37,910 bases of DNA from an uncultured bacterium (GTDB lineage Bacteria > Patescibacteriota > Minisyncoccia > Phycocordibacterales > UBA5272). This document shows positions 15,661 to 23,352 of this stretch, in pieces. The notes beneath the pieces were generated by a model, which was not told the DNA's origin, made no database searches, and saw nothing but the letters and a program-made list of their open reading frames with translations. The stretch lies in assembly GCA_903875555.1 (NCBI GenBank), contig CAIQWN010000030.1, positions 1 to 37,910 on the forward strand. The letters run 5' to 3'. Position numbers and translations under genes: made by a program. Each line of letters opens with the position of its first letter. Position 1 is the stretch's first letter.

Positions 15661-15669
15661 TGATATAAT
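15661..15669 (+). promoter_or_regulatory. Extended -10 promoter of ruvX, leaderless type
   Basis: TGaTATAAT ends 7 bases before the ATG at 15677. Confidence 0.6.
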
Positions 15670-15676
15670 TTCATTT

Positions 15677-16141
15677 ATGAAATATTTAGGAATAGATTAT
15701 GGTTCAAAGAAAGTTGGGTTCGCACAGTCAGATGACGATGGAAGACTTGCTTTTCCGCTCATGATTGCACCTAATGATAAAAACTTAGTAAAAGATATAG
15801 TGGAACTTATTCGTGAGATGAAAATTAGTACTGTGGTGATAGGGGAAAGTGTAAATTCACAAGGAAAGCCAAACGAGATAGCAAAAGGGGCTCGCGAGTT
15901 TGGAACGACACTAGAAAATAGTATTGATGTGAGGATTGTTTTTGAAAAAGAATGGTTTTCAACTGTTGAGGCTCGCAAACAACCCGGCAAAGAAGGATCA
16001 CACGACGTAGATGATCAAGCCGCAGCGATTGTGCTTCAAAGATATTTAGAAAAAGTAAACGGACCAAGTGCTGGAGAGGAGATTACTTATGCAAATGAGG
16101 AAGAAATCGAAGAAGTAGAAAACAGAAGTGGAAACTGGTAG
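15677..16141 (+). CDS. ruvX: Putative pre-16S rRNA nuclease / Holliday junction resolvase (YqgF/RuvX)
   Basis: An RNase H-fold nuclease family. The first motif, LGIDYGSKKVGFAQSD (residues 4-19), holds the first metal aspartate; STVVIGESVNSQGKPNE and FEKEWFSTVEARKQ follow, and DVDDQAAAIVLQRYL carries the last acidic residues. Length (154) is normal. The C-terminal tail is acidic. Family members have been assigned both rRNA-processing and junction-resolving roles. The next gene starts 9 bases downstream. Confidence 0.93.
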   Translation: MKYLGIDYGSKKVGFAQSDDDGRLAFPLMIAPNDKNLVKDIVELIREMKISTVVIGESVNSQGKPNEIAKGAREFGTTLENSIDVRIVFEKEWFSTVEARKQPGKEGSHDVDDQAAAIVLQRYLEKVNGPSAGEEITYANEEEIEEVENRSGNW

Positions 16142-16150
16142 TATAAGAAT

Positions 16151-16531
16151 ATGAACGAAGAAATAAAAACAGAAGAAAAAGTTGAAGAGGTGATTTCAAA
16201 AAACAATTACATAACTATTGATGATTTTGCAAAAGTAGAAATTCGTGTGGGAGAGGTATTGTCGGCAGAGATTGTTGAAGGTGCTGATAAGTTGTACAGA
16301 CTGTCTGTTGATTTTAACGAAGAAAAACCAAGACAAATTCTTTCTGGTATACGTGAATATATAAACCACGAAGAATTAATTGGTAAGCAGTTTCCGTTTG
16401 TAACAAACCTCGCACCAAGAATGCTTCGTGGGTTTGAGTCGCAAGGTATGATACTCGCAGGTAAAGATGAAAACGGATTAGCACTTTTTAATCCTAATAA
16501 AAAATTAGTGAACGGTACTAGATTAAGCTAG
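16151..16531 (+). CDS. tRNA-binding OB-fold protein (MetG C-terminal/CsaA-like)
   Basis: The 126-residue protein matches the stand-alone tRNA-binding domain related to the C terminus of methionyl-tRNA synthetase. Landmarks: IDDFAKVEIRVGEVLSAE, ADKLYRLSVDF, RQILSGIREYI, NLAPRMLRGFESQGMILAG. A 22-residue acidic lead precedes the OB fold. It probably acts in trans as a tRNA-binding or chaperone-like factor. Cotranscribed with ruvX. Confidence 0.88.
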   Translation: MNEEIKTEEKVEEVISKNNYITIDDFAKVEIRVGEVLSAEIVEGADKLYRLSVDFNEEKPRQILSGIREYINHEELIGKQFPFVTNLAPRMLRGFESQGMILAGKDENGLALFNPNKKLVNGTRLS

Positions 16532-16545
16532 TTATAAAATTATTT

Positions 16546-16884
16546 ATGAGTAATACCACTATTCTAATTACCGTGATGTTTCTTAATTTAGTGTTCTCTA
16601 CTATTATGGATGTATTAGCTAAATATTGGAATGTAACAAATAATATTATCTTTTTCTATTTAAGTATGGGGGCTAGTATTTTCACGATGTTTTTCTATAT
16701 ATGTATGATCAAATATGGAAGTTTAACTATTTCAACGACTGTTACACTATTATTAACTATAATAATAAGTGTGTCACTTGGTTATTTCTATTTTTATGAG
16801 CAAGTGGAAACCGTTCAATGGGTTGGTATATTTTTAAGTTTTGTGTCTATTTTACTCATGTTAAATGTTTTTTCTAAAATTTAA
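16546..16884 (+). CDS. Four-span EamA/SMR-like membrane protein
   Basis: A 112-residue protein with four hydrophobic helices, the size and layout of small multidrug-resistance or half-EamA transporters. The last two helices (TTVTLLLTIIISVSLGYFYF and WVGIFLSFVSILLML) with the intervening EQVETVQ loop match the EamA pattern. The membrane-embedded glutamate of classical SMR pumps is not obvious. It is probably a transporter half; the substrate is unknown. Confidence 0.6.
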   Translation: MSNTTILITVMFLNLVFSTIMDVLAKYWNVTNNIIFFYLSMGASIFTMFFYICMIKYGSLTISTTVTLLLTIIISVSLGYFYFYEQVETVQWVGIFLSFVSILLMLNVFSKI

Positions 16885-16920
16885 TTTCGTTATTTGTTGT
16901 TTGCTTGCTACTATTTACTA

Positions 16921-17502
16921 ATGATTAAAAAATTAATTCGCTGGACAGAAAAATTTGCAGAACATAAACATTCGGAGCTAGCTCTTGCTATTGTTTCATT
17001 TACTGAATCGTCTATATTTCCTATTCCTCCAGATTTTTTAATTATTGCAATACTTTCTCATCATATAAAAAAATCTTGGATAAAAATTGCAAGTAACGCA
17101 ACAGTAAGTTCTGTTGTTGGAGGGGTGTTTGGTTATATTATTGGACATTTTTTCTATCAATATGTCGGCATACAACTAGTTCATTTTTATGGAGTAGAAA
17201 ATCAAATAGCAGAGATTGGTATGAAACTTCGAGAAAATGCTTTTTGGTTTTTGATTTTACTTTCATTTACTCCGATACCATACAAGGTTGCCACTATTTC
17301 ATCAGGAATCTTTAATGTAAGTTTTCCTCTGTTTCTAATAGCTTCAATTATAGGCCGCGCCAAAAGATTTTTCTTGGTTGCTTATTTATCACACAGATTT
17401 GGAGAGAGAGCCAAGAAGAAAGTTTTAGAAACAGAGGAAAAATACATTTGGTTTTCATTACTTGCGGTTGTAGTTTTAGTTTATTTACTATTTATTAAGT
17501 AG
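16921..17502 (+). CDS. DedA/VTT-domain (YqaA-like) membrane protein
   Basis: A membrane protein of 193 residues from ATG 16921 (the TTG-like start at 16894 would add nine unlikely residues). The FTESSIFPIPPDFLIIAIL segment (about residues 24-42) and the later FTPIPYKVATISSGIFN (about 119-135) are the paired re-entrant loops of VTT/DedA proteins. DedA proteins help move lipid carriers such as undecaprenyl phosphate across the membrane; YqaA relatives are less well known. Four to five helices are visible. Confidence 0.8.
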   Translation: MIKKLIRWTEKFAEHKHSELALAIVSFTESSIFPIPPDFLIIAILSHHIKKSWIKIASNATVSSVVGGVFGYIIGHFFYQYVGIQLVHFYGVENQIAEIGMKLRENAFWFLILLSFTPIPYKVATISSGIFNVSFPLFLIASIIGRAKRFFLVAYLSHRFGERAKKKVLETEEKYIWFSLLAVVVLVYLLFIK

Positions 17503-17508
17503 TATAAT
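17503..17508 (+). promoter_or_regulatory. -10 box, leaderless type
   Basis: TATAAT ends 6 bases before the ATG at 17515. Confidence 0.5.
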
Positions 17509-17514
17509 TGTTTT

Positions 17515-17751
17515 ATGGAACACCACATTTGTATTTGTGAAGATTTTATAACTTTCGACGGAGAGATTATCCCTTTTGGTAAAAAAGACATTGAAGAACA
17601 TTTTACAAAAGTGTTGCCTGATATTTTTGAAACAATTATTCACAAAATAAAGAATGATAAAAAAGTATTTATTTGTGGCAATGGAGAAGCAAGGAGAATT
17701 TTAGGAAGGAAGTTGGAGGATAGATTGGGGAGGGTGGTGGAGTATGAGTAA
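17515..17751 (+). CDS. Hypothetical protein (78 aa)
   Basis: A small soluble protein. Its C-terminal half, KVFICGNGEARRILGRKLEDR, contains a glycine turn between a strand and a basic helix, reminiscent of a nucleotide-binding loop, but no family is recognised. Two cysteines occur in the first nine residues (HHICICED). A leaderless-type promoter supports expression. Confidence 0.5.
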   Translation: MEHHICICEDFITFDGEIIPFGKKDIEEHFTKVLPDIFETIIHKIKNDKKVFICGNGEARRILGRKLEDRLGRVVEYE

Positions 17752-17757
17752 CTTTTT

Positions 17758-18159
17758 ATGATGGAAAATTTAGAACAATTTAATAGTAGTCAGGAGTATA
17801 ATCGTAATTCTGAAACTTGGGAATCGAAAAAGAAGCTAGAAGATGTTGTTAAATTAGAACAAGAACTTGTTTTAATTAATAAAGAGATTAGTCAACTTGA
17901 ACATCCTCGTCGACTCTCGTATGTGAGTAAAGTTTTGCATACGTTCACCGGGAATAACAACCAAAACAAACTTATACCACTTTATCAAAAGAGACACAGT
18001 TATGAAGCGATGTTGGAAAAACTTTGTTTTTCCAAAAGCCAAAGTGTTCGCGACATTAATTCGCGTGGAATCGCCTCTCATTCTGCTGAGCTCGAGACCT
18101 TCGCACCCTCTTCGGGTGCTGCGGCCCGCGGTTCGATTCCTACGCTAAACACCAGTTAA
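17758..18159 (+). CDS. Hypothetical coiled-coil protein with an anomalous 3' end
   Basis: A 133-residue frame (an adjacent ATG at 17761 is equally likely). Residues 20-100 look helical and charged (KKLEDVVKLEQELVLINKEISQLE). The last ~33 residues are encoded by a GC-rich stretch with strong secondary structure and a T-arm-like string, unlike the rest of the gene, so the natural C terminus may have been replaced or the frame may run by chance into a structured element. No family is recognised. Confidence 0.45.
   Translation: MMENLEQFNSSQEYNRNSETWESKKKLEDVVKLEQELVLINKEISQLEHPRRLSYVSKVLHTFTGNNNQNKLIPLYQKRHSYEAMLEKLCFSKSQSVRDINSRGIASHSAELETFAPSSGAAARGSIPTLNTS
18060..18155. other. GC-rich structured element with a tRNA-like 3' motif
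   Basis: GCGTGGAATCG near 18064 pairs with CGATTCCTACGC near 18134; inside sits a GCACCC-TCTTC-GGGTGC hairpin. The string CGCGGTTCGATTCCT is identical to that at 171-185, and both copies are followed by a related AAATCACCAC hairpin. It may be a tRNA relic, structured RNA or recombination footprint. Confidence 0.35.
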
Positions 18160-18202
18160 AGTAAAATCACCACAAAAACTTTTTGTGGTGATTTTACTTT
18201 AA
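18156..18202. terminator. Bidirectional hairpin terminator
   Basis: A perfect 23-bp inverted repeat with a single-base loop, serving the minus-strand tRNA-Arg and any transcript from the left. Confidence 0.65.
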
Positions 18203-18204
18203 TG

Positions 18205-18276
18205 TGCCCTCGCGTGGAATCGAACCACGAATAACGGCTTAGAAGTCCGCAGTTATATCCATTTAACTACAAGGGC
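18205..18276 (-). tRNA. tRNA-Arg (anticodon TCT)
   Basis: On the minus strand the acceptor GCCCTTG pairs with CGAGGGC; the anticodon loop CTTCTAA gives TCT; T arm CGTGG-TTCGATT-CCACG is perfect; discriminator A. It reads AGA/AGG, the arginine codons favoured in AT-rich genomes. Confidence 0.93.
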
Positions 18277-18329
18277 AATTTGTTTGTATATACTAGCAAA
18301 AAAAAATAAAAAAGACGAGGTATTATAAA

Positions 18330-18365
18330 AATAAAACGACTGGGCACCAAAATCAATGGTCCCAG
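18330..18365 (-). terminator. Terminator of the small kinase-linked gene
   Basis: Read on the minus strand, CTGGGACCA pairs with TGGTGCCCAG around seven bases and is followed by a T-rich run. It lies about 30 bases after the stop of the gene at 18395. Confidence 0.55.
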
Positions 18366-18394
18366 CCGAGCTTTTTCACTTCCGTGAAGTGTCT

Positions 18395-18631
18395 TCATAA
18401 AAGTTTTGGAAGATAAACAACAAACTCACCCATCGCACCAACTTCTTTTACAAGAAAAAACATTGTTGCCTCTGAAAGAAAAGTAGGGTCTTCATCCTTA
18501 ACGAACTTTATTTTGAAATGACTTTCGCCACAAGAGAAACTTGTTTGCTCCTCGTTTATTGCCAGTAGCGCAAGTCGTTTGATTTCTTCAGACGGAATAA
18601 CACCACCATCTATTATTTCAAGTTTTTTCAT
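18395..18631 (-). CDS. Hypothetical protein (78 aa) downstream of kinase-like gene
   Basis: An alternative upstream ATG at 18673 would add 14 residues, but a strong promoter (TTGACA-16-TATAAT at 18662-18689) would start transcription near 18655, and GTGGTGAG precedes ATG 18631, so I prefer MKKLEIIDGG. The protein is compact and mixed alpha/beta (SHFKIKFVKDEDP, GEFVVYLPKLL). No family is recognised. It lies directly behind the kinase-like gene but has its own promoter. Confidence 0.5.
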   Translation of the reverse strand: MKKLEIIDGGVIPSEEIKRLALLAINEEQTSFSCGESHFKIKFVKDEDPTFLSEATMFFLVKEVGAMGEFVVYLPKLL

Positions 18632-18661
18632 GTGCTCACCACTCAAAGAAGATAGTATTTT

Positions 18662-18689
18662 ATTATATATCATATGTTTATTTTGTCAA
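18662..18689 (-). promoter_or_regulatory. Sigma70-type promoter, minus strand
   Basis: TTGACA (18684-18689) and TATAAT (18662-18667), both perfect consensus, are separated by 16 bases. It drives the small gene starting at 18631. Confidence 0.65.
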
Positions 18690-19640
18690 GTTTTGATTTT
18701 TTAATAATTCTTTTAAAACAAAAATAAGATGGGTGAGGTTTTGTTTCATATTTATAAGGTCTACTCTTTTTTCTCGTTCAATAAGATTATCCATTGAGTC
18801 AGAGATTTTTTCATCACCAAATTTTAAATGATATTTTTGTATATTAATAGATTTACCAAAATCTATTAAATAAATTTCACCATCTTTATCTAGGAGGACG
18901 TTTCCACTATGTAGATCTGCGTGTATGATGTTGTTTTTATGTAGAATAGAAATATCATCAAGATATATTTTAAAATTTTCTTCTAATTTTTTAATTATGC
19001 CTTCTAATTTTTCATAATCACCATTAATTAAATTGAAATATTTATCAGGGTGGGTCCCGATGTTAGCAACGCTTAGTCCTTGAACTCTTTTCATAACAAG
19101 AAGACTTTTTTCAGGATTAATTGCGTTAGGGGTGAGGAATGATTCTCCTGGAACTCTTATCATTTTAAAATTTATACCTTTTATATAATCTAGTAATTCA
19201 AATTCTTGGAAGATAGTATTACCATCCTTAGGTTGGGTGTGTATATATTTTATGCATAGGTTTTCATTTCCTTCTTGTGCGTAAACAATACCAGAATTAC
19301 CTCGACCAACAAAAAGAGATTGATTAAAACGCGAGTCTTGGGTTTCTTCTACAGATTTAACGGCGTATTTTAAATATTTATTCGGTAGCCCTGTTAAGTC
19401 CCACTCAACCTCATTTCTTTTGTGAAGTATTGCTAGAAAATTATTTAATATTTCTTTATATTTTTCTTTTGGTAGTTCCTCGGCTAATTCTTCCCAAGAT
19501 AGTTTTGTTCCTTTATCTAAATTATAACTTAAGATAATGTTGTCTGGTACGGGAAGTTCCTTAAGAATAGGGTTTTGTCTGATGATTTGTTGTAGATCTT
19601 CATATGTAGTTTCTTGTATACTTGTTTCCTGTTTTTTCAT
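18678..19640 (-). CDS. Protein-kinase-fold (RIO/Ser-Thr kinase-like) protein
   Basis: A 320-residue soluble protein. After a ~105-residue helical N terminus, a kinase fold begins with the glycine loop VGRGNSGIVYA and the ATP lysine in LCIKYI. LLVMKRVQGLS is the hinge region; the catalytic loop IIHADLHSGNVLLD supplies the catalytic Asp and Asn, and YLIDFGKS is the DFG metal motif. All key residues are present, so activity is likely; the substrate may be a protein or small molecule. It is unusual to find such a kinase without a membrane anchor in a small genome. Neighbours give no clear partner. Confidence 0.78.
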   Translation of the reverse strand: MKKQETSIQETTYEDLQQIIRQNPILKELPVPDNIILSYNLDKGTKLSWEELAEELPKEKYKEILNNFLAILHKRNEVEWDLTGLPNKYLKYAVKSVEETQDSRFNQSLFVGRGNSGIVYAQEGNENLCIKYIHTQPKDGNTIFQEFELLDYIKGINFKMIRVPGESFLTPNAINPEKSLLVMKRVQGLSVANIGTHPDKYFNLINGDYEKLEGIIKKLEENFKIYLDDISILHKNNIIHADLHSGNVLLDKDGEIYLIDFGKSINIQKYHLKFGDEKISDSMDNLIEREKRVDLINMKQNLTHLIFVLKELLKNQNLTK

Positions 19641-19724
19641 TTTTCAAGTATACATATTTAAATTTTAAAACACAAAATAATACAGTTGAATTAATTGAGT
19701 AATTATTGTATTATGGTTTAACTT

Positions 19725-19782
19725 GAGGGATTAATTCAGTTGGCAAAATAAAAATAGACAACTCGTTTACATAAACGAAAAG
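19725..19782 (+). pseudogene. Decayed tRNA-Val relative
   Basis: GGATTAATTCAGTTGG and CAACTCGTTTACA match the D arm and anticodon arm of the intact tRNA-Val 95 bases downstream (the second string exactly), but the spacing is enlarged by about ten A-rich bases and no T arm or acceptor 3' half follows. Confidence 0.55.
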
Positions 19783-19819
19783 AATTTGAATTAAGTTTGA
19801 AAATTGTAAAATATAAAAT

Positions 19820-19892
19820 GGGAGATTAGCTCAGTTGGTAGAGCAACTCGTTTACACCGAGAAGGTCACAGGTTCGAGTCCTGTATCTCCCA
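19820..19892 (+). tRNA. tRNA-Val (anticodon TAC)
   Basis: Acceptor GGGAGAT pairs with ATCTCCC; anticodon arm CTCG-TTTACAC-CGAG gives TAC; T arm ACAGG-TTCGAGT-CCTGT; discriminator A. It is the intact member of a small group of related fragments. Confidence 0.96.
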
Positions 19893-19896
19893 CTTG

Positions 19897-19931
19897 CATA
19901 AAAATGCGCACGCGACAGCGTGTCATTTTTA
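19897..19931 (+). terminator. tRNA-Val terminator
   Basis: AAAAATG...ACGCG pairs with CGTGTCATTTTT around ACAG, followed by TTTTTATT. Confidence 0.55.
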
Positions 19932-20033
19932 TTAAGTGGAAAATAAGAAAATGAACTTCTTTATTTTCGTGAGGGCGAGAATGGGGGTCGCGAAATCATC
20001 TGTGACGAATTTATGAGGAACTAATTTTGTGAC

Positions 20034-20052
20034 CGAGTCCTGTATCTCTCAC
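20034..20052 (+). repeat. Copy of the tRNA-Val 3' end
   Basis: These 19 bases match the 3' end of tRNA-Val (19875-19893) with one mismatch, 159 bases downstream. Another terminator hairpin follows, so this is probably the remnant of a second tRNA-Val with its own terminator, or an attachment-site-like duplication. Confidence 0.6.
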
Positions 20053-20053
20053 T

Positions 20054-20090
20054 AAAAACAAAAACGCGACTAGTGTCACGTTTTTGTTTT
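20054..20090. terminator. Bidirectional terminator before NAD kinase
   Basis: AAAAACAAAAACGCGAC and GTCACGTTTTTGTTTTT form a 17-bp stem with one mismatch and a TAGT loop. It touches the NAD kinase stop codon on the minus strand. Confidence 0.65.
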
Positions 20091-20773
20091 TAGTCTATTC
20101 TTGGATTCAATATTTTTGCGACGTGTTTTGATTTTTTAATTATAATTTCGTCATTAACATCAAGCTCAATATTTTTTTCTTGATTATCTACATAAATTAT
20201 TGCAGGACCCCTAGTTATTTTCATTTTGATAATAGAATCTTCTTTTAGAATCATATGATCAAATTGCTCGGTGGAGTTATTAAAGGCAAGTCCAACACCA
20301 ACATCAAAAAAACTTTTTGTAATACTTCTGAAATATCCAGTCGATCCAAAAGGGGTAGAAACAATAATTCCATCACCAATAATTTCATGACCCAAATCTT
20401 CACCATTAATTTCTAATCTGTATCTAATCGCATGACGAGGGTCTTTGTTATGAACAGTAATATCATTGATACCAAAAAGCTCTACTCCTTTTGATTGGAC
20501 AGAAATTTTCATCAGTTCTTCTTCGCTGTATTCTTTATTAAAAATTTTCTTTAAAACATCTTCATTAGAAAACACAGAACACTTTTTACAGATCATACTA
20601 TTCTTAAGTGCAACCTTTGGAATATCTGGATAAAAACTTTCTGAAAGGACAAGTGTGCCGTCTCCACCAAAAGAAGCCACGATGTCGGCGTTATTTTCTA
20701 CAATATCAAAACCAATTTCCTTTGCAGTTTTTTCTATTTCATTTTTGTCTTTTCCGAAGATGGTTATTTTCAT
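20090..20773 (-). CDS. nadK: NAD kinase
   Basis: Phosphorylates NAD to NADP. The 227-residue protein has the GGDGT motif (ASFGGDGTLVL, about residues 33-43), the NDITV segment (GINDITVHNKDPRHAIRYRL) and GDGIIVSTPFGSTGY, the second conserved loop. It is shorter than E. coli NadK (292), lacking some N-terminal sequence, as is common in compact genomes. Divergent from the pseudouridine synthase gene. Confidence 0.93.
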   Translation of the reverse strand: MKITIFGKDKNEIEKTAKEIGFDIVENNADIVASFGGDGTLVLSESFYPDIPKVALKNSMICKKCSVFSNEDVLKKIFNKEYSEEELMKISVQSKGVELFGINDITVHNKDPRHAIRYRLEINGEDLGHEIIGDGIIVSTPFGSTGYFRSITKSFFDVGVGLAFNNSTEQFDHMILKEDSIIKMKITRGPAIIYVDNQEKNIELDVNDEIIIKKSKHVAKILNPRID

Positions 20774-20821
20774 ACTTGCTTCTAGTATATATCCTGTTAG
20801 AATGGAAGCAAGTTTAAACTT

Positions 20822-21544
20822 ATGAAATTCAAAATATTATATGAAGACGATCATTGTTTGTTTATAGACAAACCAGCAGGAGTAATGGTTCATCCCGATG
20901 AAAGAAATGACGAAAAAACAGTATCAGATTTTTTAAAAGAACAATACAACGTGAATGGTATTGGTGATGAAGGTCGTGAAGGGATAGTTCATAGACTAGA
21001 TAGAAATACTACTGGGGTTCTTTTGCTTGCGAAAGATAAGATTGCTTATACAACATTTAAAAAACAATTCAAGAATCATACAATAAGAAAAGTTTATCAC
21101 GCTATCGTTGATGGAAATATAAAAAGTGACACAGGTATGATCGCTCTTCCTATTGCTAGATCAAGAAGTGATTTTCGTAAAAGAACAATCGTAGACATGT
21201 ATTCTCAAGATCAGAGAGGGGAAGAAAGAGAAGCTATAACTCGTTATAAAGTTTTATCACGTTCTACACTTCCAAACGGTAAAGGATATTCTTACGTTGA
21301 GGTTTATCCATTAACTGGACGTACACATCAAATCAGGGCCCATTTTCGTGGCATTAGACATCCAATTCTTGGAGACGACTTATATGGATCAAAAGAAGGA
21401 AAGAAAGAAGCTAAAAGATCTATGCTTCATGCATATTCTCTGACCGTTGTAATTCCAAAAGATGATGGGAGTGAAGAAAAAACAATCATCGCACCAATTC
21501 CTAAAGATATGAAAGATACACTAAAAAGGCTGTTGCTTGTTTAG
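20822..21544 (+). CDS. RluA-family RNA pseudouridine synthase
   Basis: Converts specific uridines of rRNA or tRNA to pseudouridine. The active-site motif is IVHRLDRNTTGVLLLAKD (about residues 59-76; catalytic Asp in HRLDR). YEDDHCLFIDKPAGVMVHP is the usual N-terminal strand, and PLTGRTHQIRAHFRGIRHPILGDDLYG the C-terminal signature. At 240 residues there is no S4 domain, so it is of the RluA/RluC-short type; the target site is unknown. Confidence 0.92.
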   Translation: MKFKILYEDDHCLFIDKPAGVMVHPDERNDEKTVSDFLKEQYNVNGIGDEGREGIVHRLDRNTTGVLLLAKDKIAYTTFKKQFKNHTIRKVYHAIVDGNIKSDTGMIALPIARSRSDFRKRTIVDMYSQDQRGEEREAITRYKVLSRSTLPNGKGYSYVEVYPLTGRTHQIRAHFRGIRHPILGDDLYGSKEGKKEAKRSMLHAYSLTVVIPKDDGSEEKTIIAPIPKDMKDTLKRLLLV

Positions 21545-21552
21545 TTTTTTTG

Positions 21553-21561
21553 TGATAAAAT
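21553..21561 (+). promoter_or_regulatory. Extended -10 promoter of rplS
   Basis: TGaTAAAAT ends 9 bases before the ATG at 21571, predicting a leader of at most a few bases. Confidence 0.45.
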
Positions 21562-21570
21562 TCCTTTACT

Positions 21571-21993
21571 ATGAAAACAACTATTAAATTAACCCCAGTA
21601 GATATGGAAGCTCGCAAGGCATTAGATTTTTCTTCTGGAGATACTGTTAAGGTTTTTAATAAAATTAAAGAAGCCGATGGAAAGACACGTCTTCAAGCTT
21701 TTGAGGGTATGGTTCTTGCTCGTAAACATGGAAATGAAATCGGAGCAACATTTACTGTTCGTAAAGTAGCGTCAGGTGTTGGAGTAGAAAGAGTCTTTCC
21801 ACTATTTGGTGTAAATATTGATAAAATAGAAATTGTTCGTAAAACAAGAACTCGTCGTAGTAAACTTTATTACGTTCGTGATAAGGCTATGCGTGATGTT
21901 CGTCGTAAGCTTAAAGCAGAAACAAAAGTTGTTAAGAAAAGTGGGGTAACAACGAGAGAAGCTGTTGTAGAAGAAGCAGAAGTTACAGCATAA
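21571..21993 (+). CDS. rplS: 50S ribosomal protein L19 (bL19)
   Basis: The 140-residue protein sits at the interface of the ribosomal subunits. GDTVKVFNKIKEADGKTRLQAFEGMVLARK, FTVRKVASGVGVERVFPLF and VRKTRTRRSKLYYVRD are the L19 pattern. A C-terminal extension of about 25 residues beyond the usual ~115 ends in an acidic tail. A clear terminator follows. Confidence 0.95.
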   Translation: MKTTIKLTPVDMEARKALDFSSGDTVKVFNKIKEADGKTRLQAFEGMVLARKHGNEIGATFTVRKVASGVGVERVFPLFGVNIDKIEIVRKTRTRRSKLYYVRDKAMRDVRRKLKAETKVVKKSGVTTREAVVEEAEVTA

Positions 21994-21997
21994 TTAT

Positions 21998-22030
21998 AAA
22001 ACAAAAAACGCCATAGGCGTTTTTTGTTTT
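21998..22030 (+). terminator. rplS terminator
   Basis: A perfect 15-bp stem AAAACAAAAAACGCC with an ATA loop, ending in a T run. Confidence 0.85.
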
Positions 22031-22101
22031 ATCTTTTTTGTGTTAGTATTTTCTTACATTCAATTTTGTTTAAAAATTAAAAATTGGATAATTTAATATA
22101 T

Positions 22102-22183
22102 GCCCAAGTGGCGGAATTGGTATACGCGTACGATTGAGGTTCGTATGTCTTACGACGTGGAGGTTCAAGTCCTCTCTTGGGCA
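22102..22183 (+). tRNA. tRNA-Leu (anticodon GAG)
   Basis: Acceptor GCCCAAG pairs with CTTGGGC; anticodon stem TACGA/TCGTA frames TTGAGGT, giving GAG; a long variable arm (TGTCTTACGACG) is present; discriminator A. Confidence 0.94.
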
Positions 22184-22231
22184 CAAATTAATTAAAATAC
22201 ACAACTAAATATTGGGTATTTAAATTGCCTC

Positions 22232-22261
22232 TTGACAGTCTTTTTAAAGGTGTGTTATGTT
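22232..22261 (+). promoter_or_regulatory. Sigma70-type promoter of the Asn/Thr-rich protein
   Basis: TTGACA (22232-22237) is followed after 17-18 bases by TTATGTT. The predicted transcription start is within a few bases of the ATG at 22270. Confidence 0.5.
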
Positions 22262-22269
22262 AATAATAT

Positions 22270-23346
22270 ATGAAAAAGATAATTACAATTTTTGGGATAT
22301 TGTTTGTTTTTACAACGATGAATGCTTTTGCTGACAATGAGATTGGCGAGGTTGGAGAAATAAGTGAAGCAGGGGAAATATATAGTAATTCAAATTACAA
22401 CACCCAATCGAGCTTGATTAGTAATATGAATAATCAACTCATTAATAATCAGTCTGGTGTTGTGTCTCAATCGACAAACAATACCGCTAACACTATTCCA
22501 TATTATTCTAATGTAGAATCTCATAATAATTTGGGTTACGATTTAAACACTTACACAAATCAATCAAACCTTGTTAATACATTAAATAATTCTCTTAATA
22601 TTTCTAATTCGGTTAATAATCTTGTCCCACAAAATACTTCTTTGCAGACAACAAATAACACAACACCTTATTATTATGGTGAAAGTCTAAACGATTATAA
22701 TCATTATTACACTACTACACCTATTCAAAACAATAACTATTCAACAAACTTGAATACTACTAGTAATCCTTCTGTAACTAATCAGTCGACTGTAAATAAT
22801 TTATTATCACCATATTATAATAATGATTACTATAGAACCTCTCTGCCAATTAACACACAAACAACTAATCAAAACACTAATACATTAAACAATTCAGTTG
22901 CTCCATATAATTATGGTGATAACAACAATGATTATTATCGTTACAATTCACTCACTAACCAAACGATTACAAGTGGACTACCAAATACTTTACCTAATAC
23001 TTACACAAACGCAAACAACACAACAATAAACACAAACACATCAAATGTAACCACTCCATATTATTACGGTAATGATTTTTATCCATCTGGTTACAGAACA
23101 AATCAAGCAGGTTCAAATTATTCATCACTTAATCAATATGTTCCGACAAACACAAACACAGTGAATAATCCAAATTTAATTAATCAATTAAATAGTTTGT
23201 ATAATCCTTATATAACCCCAAACACGAATACATTAAATAATTATCAATATAATAATTATGTGCCGTCATATCCAAGCAATAATTATGTAGGTCAATATAA
23301 TATGGATTACTGTTCTAATGTTGGTGGAGTAACACAGTGTTATTAG
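22270..23346 (+). CDS. Secreted Asn/Thr/Tyr-rich repeat protein
   Basis: A 358-residue protein with a clear signal peptide (MKKIITIFGILFVFTTMNAFA, cleavage predicted near residue 21). The mature part is dominated by Asn, Thr, Ser and Tyr and has degenerate repeats built around a PYYYG-x-NDY-type core separated by 35-45 residues of N/T/S-rich linker (clear cores near residues 135, 185, 215 and 265). It ends with a possible disulfide pair (DYCSNVGGVTQCY). No family is recognised; composition suggests an extended surface or adhesive protein. It has a strong consensus promoter and its own terminator. Confidence 0.7.
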   Translation: MKKIITIFGILFVFTTMNAFADNEIGEVGEISEAGEIYSNSNYNTQSSLISNMNNQLINNQSGVVSQSTNNTANTIPYYSNVESHNNLGYDLNTYTNQSNLVNTLNNSLNISNSVNNLVPQNTSLQTTNNTTPYYYGESLNDYNHYYTTTPIQNNNYSTNLNTTSNPSVTNQSTVNNLLSPYYNNDYYRTSLPINTQTTNQNTNTLNNSVAPYNYGDNNNDYYRYNSLTNQTITSGLPNTLPNTYTNANNTTINTNTSNVTTPYYYGNDFYPSGYRTNQAGSNYSSLNQYVPTNTNTVNNPNLINQLNSLYNPYITPNTNTLNNYQYNNYVPSYPSNNYVGQYNMDYCSNVGGVTQCY

Positions 23347-23352
23347 TTTGAG

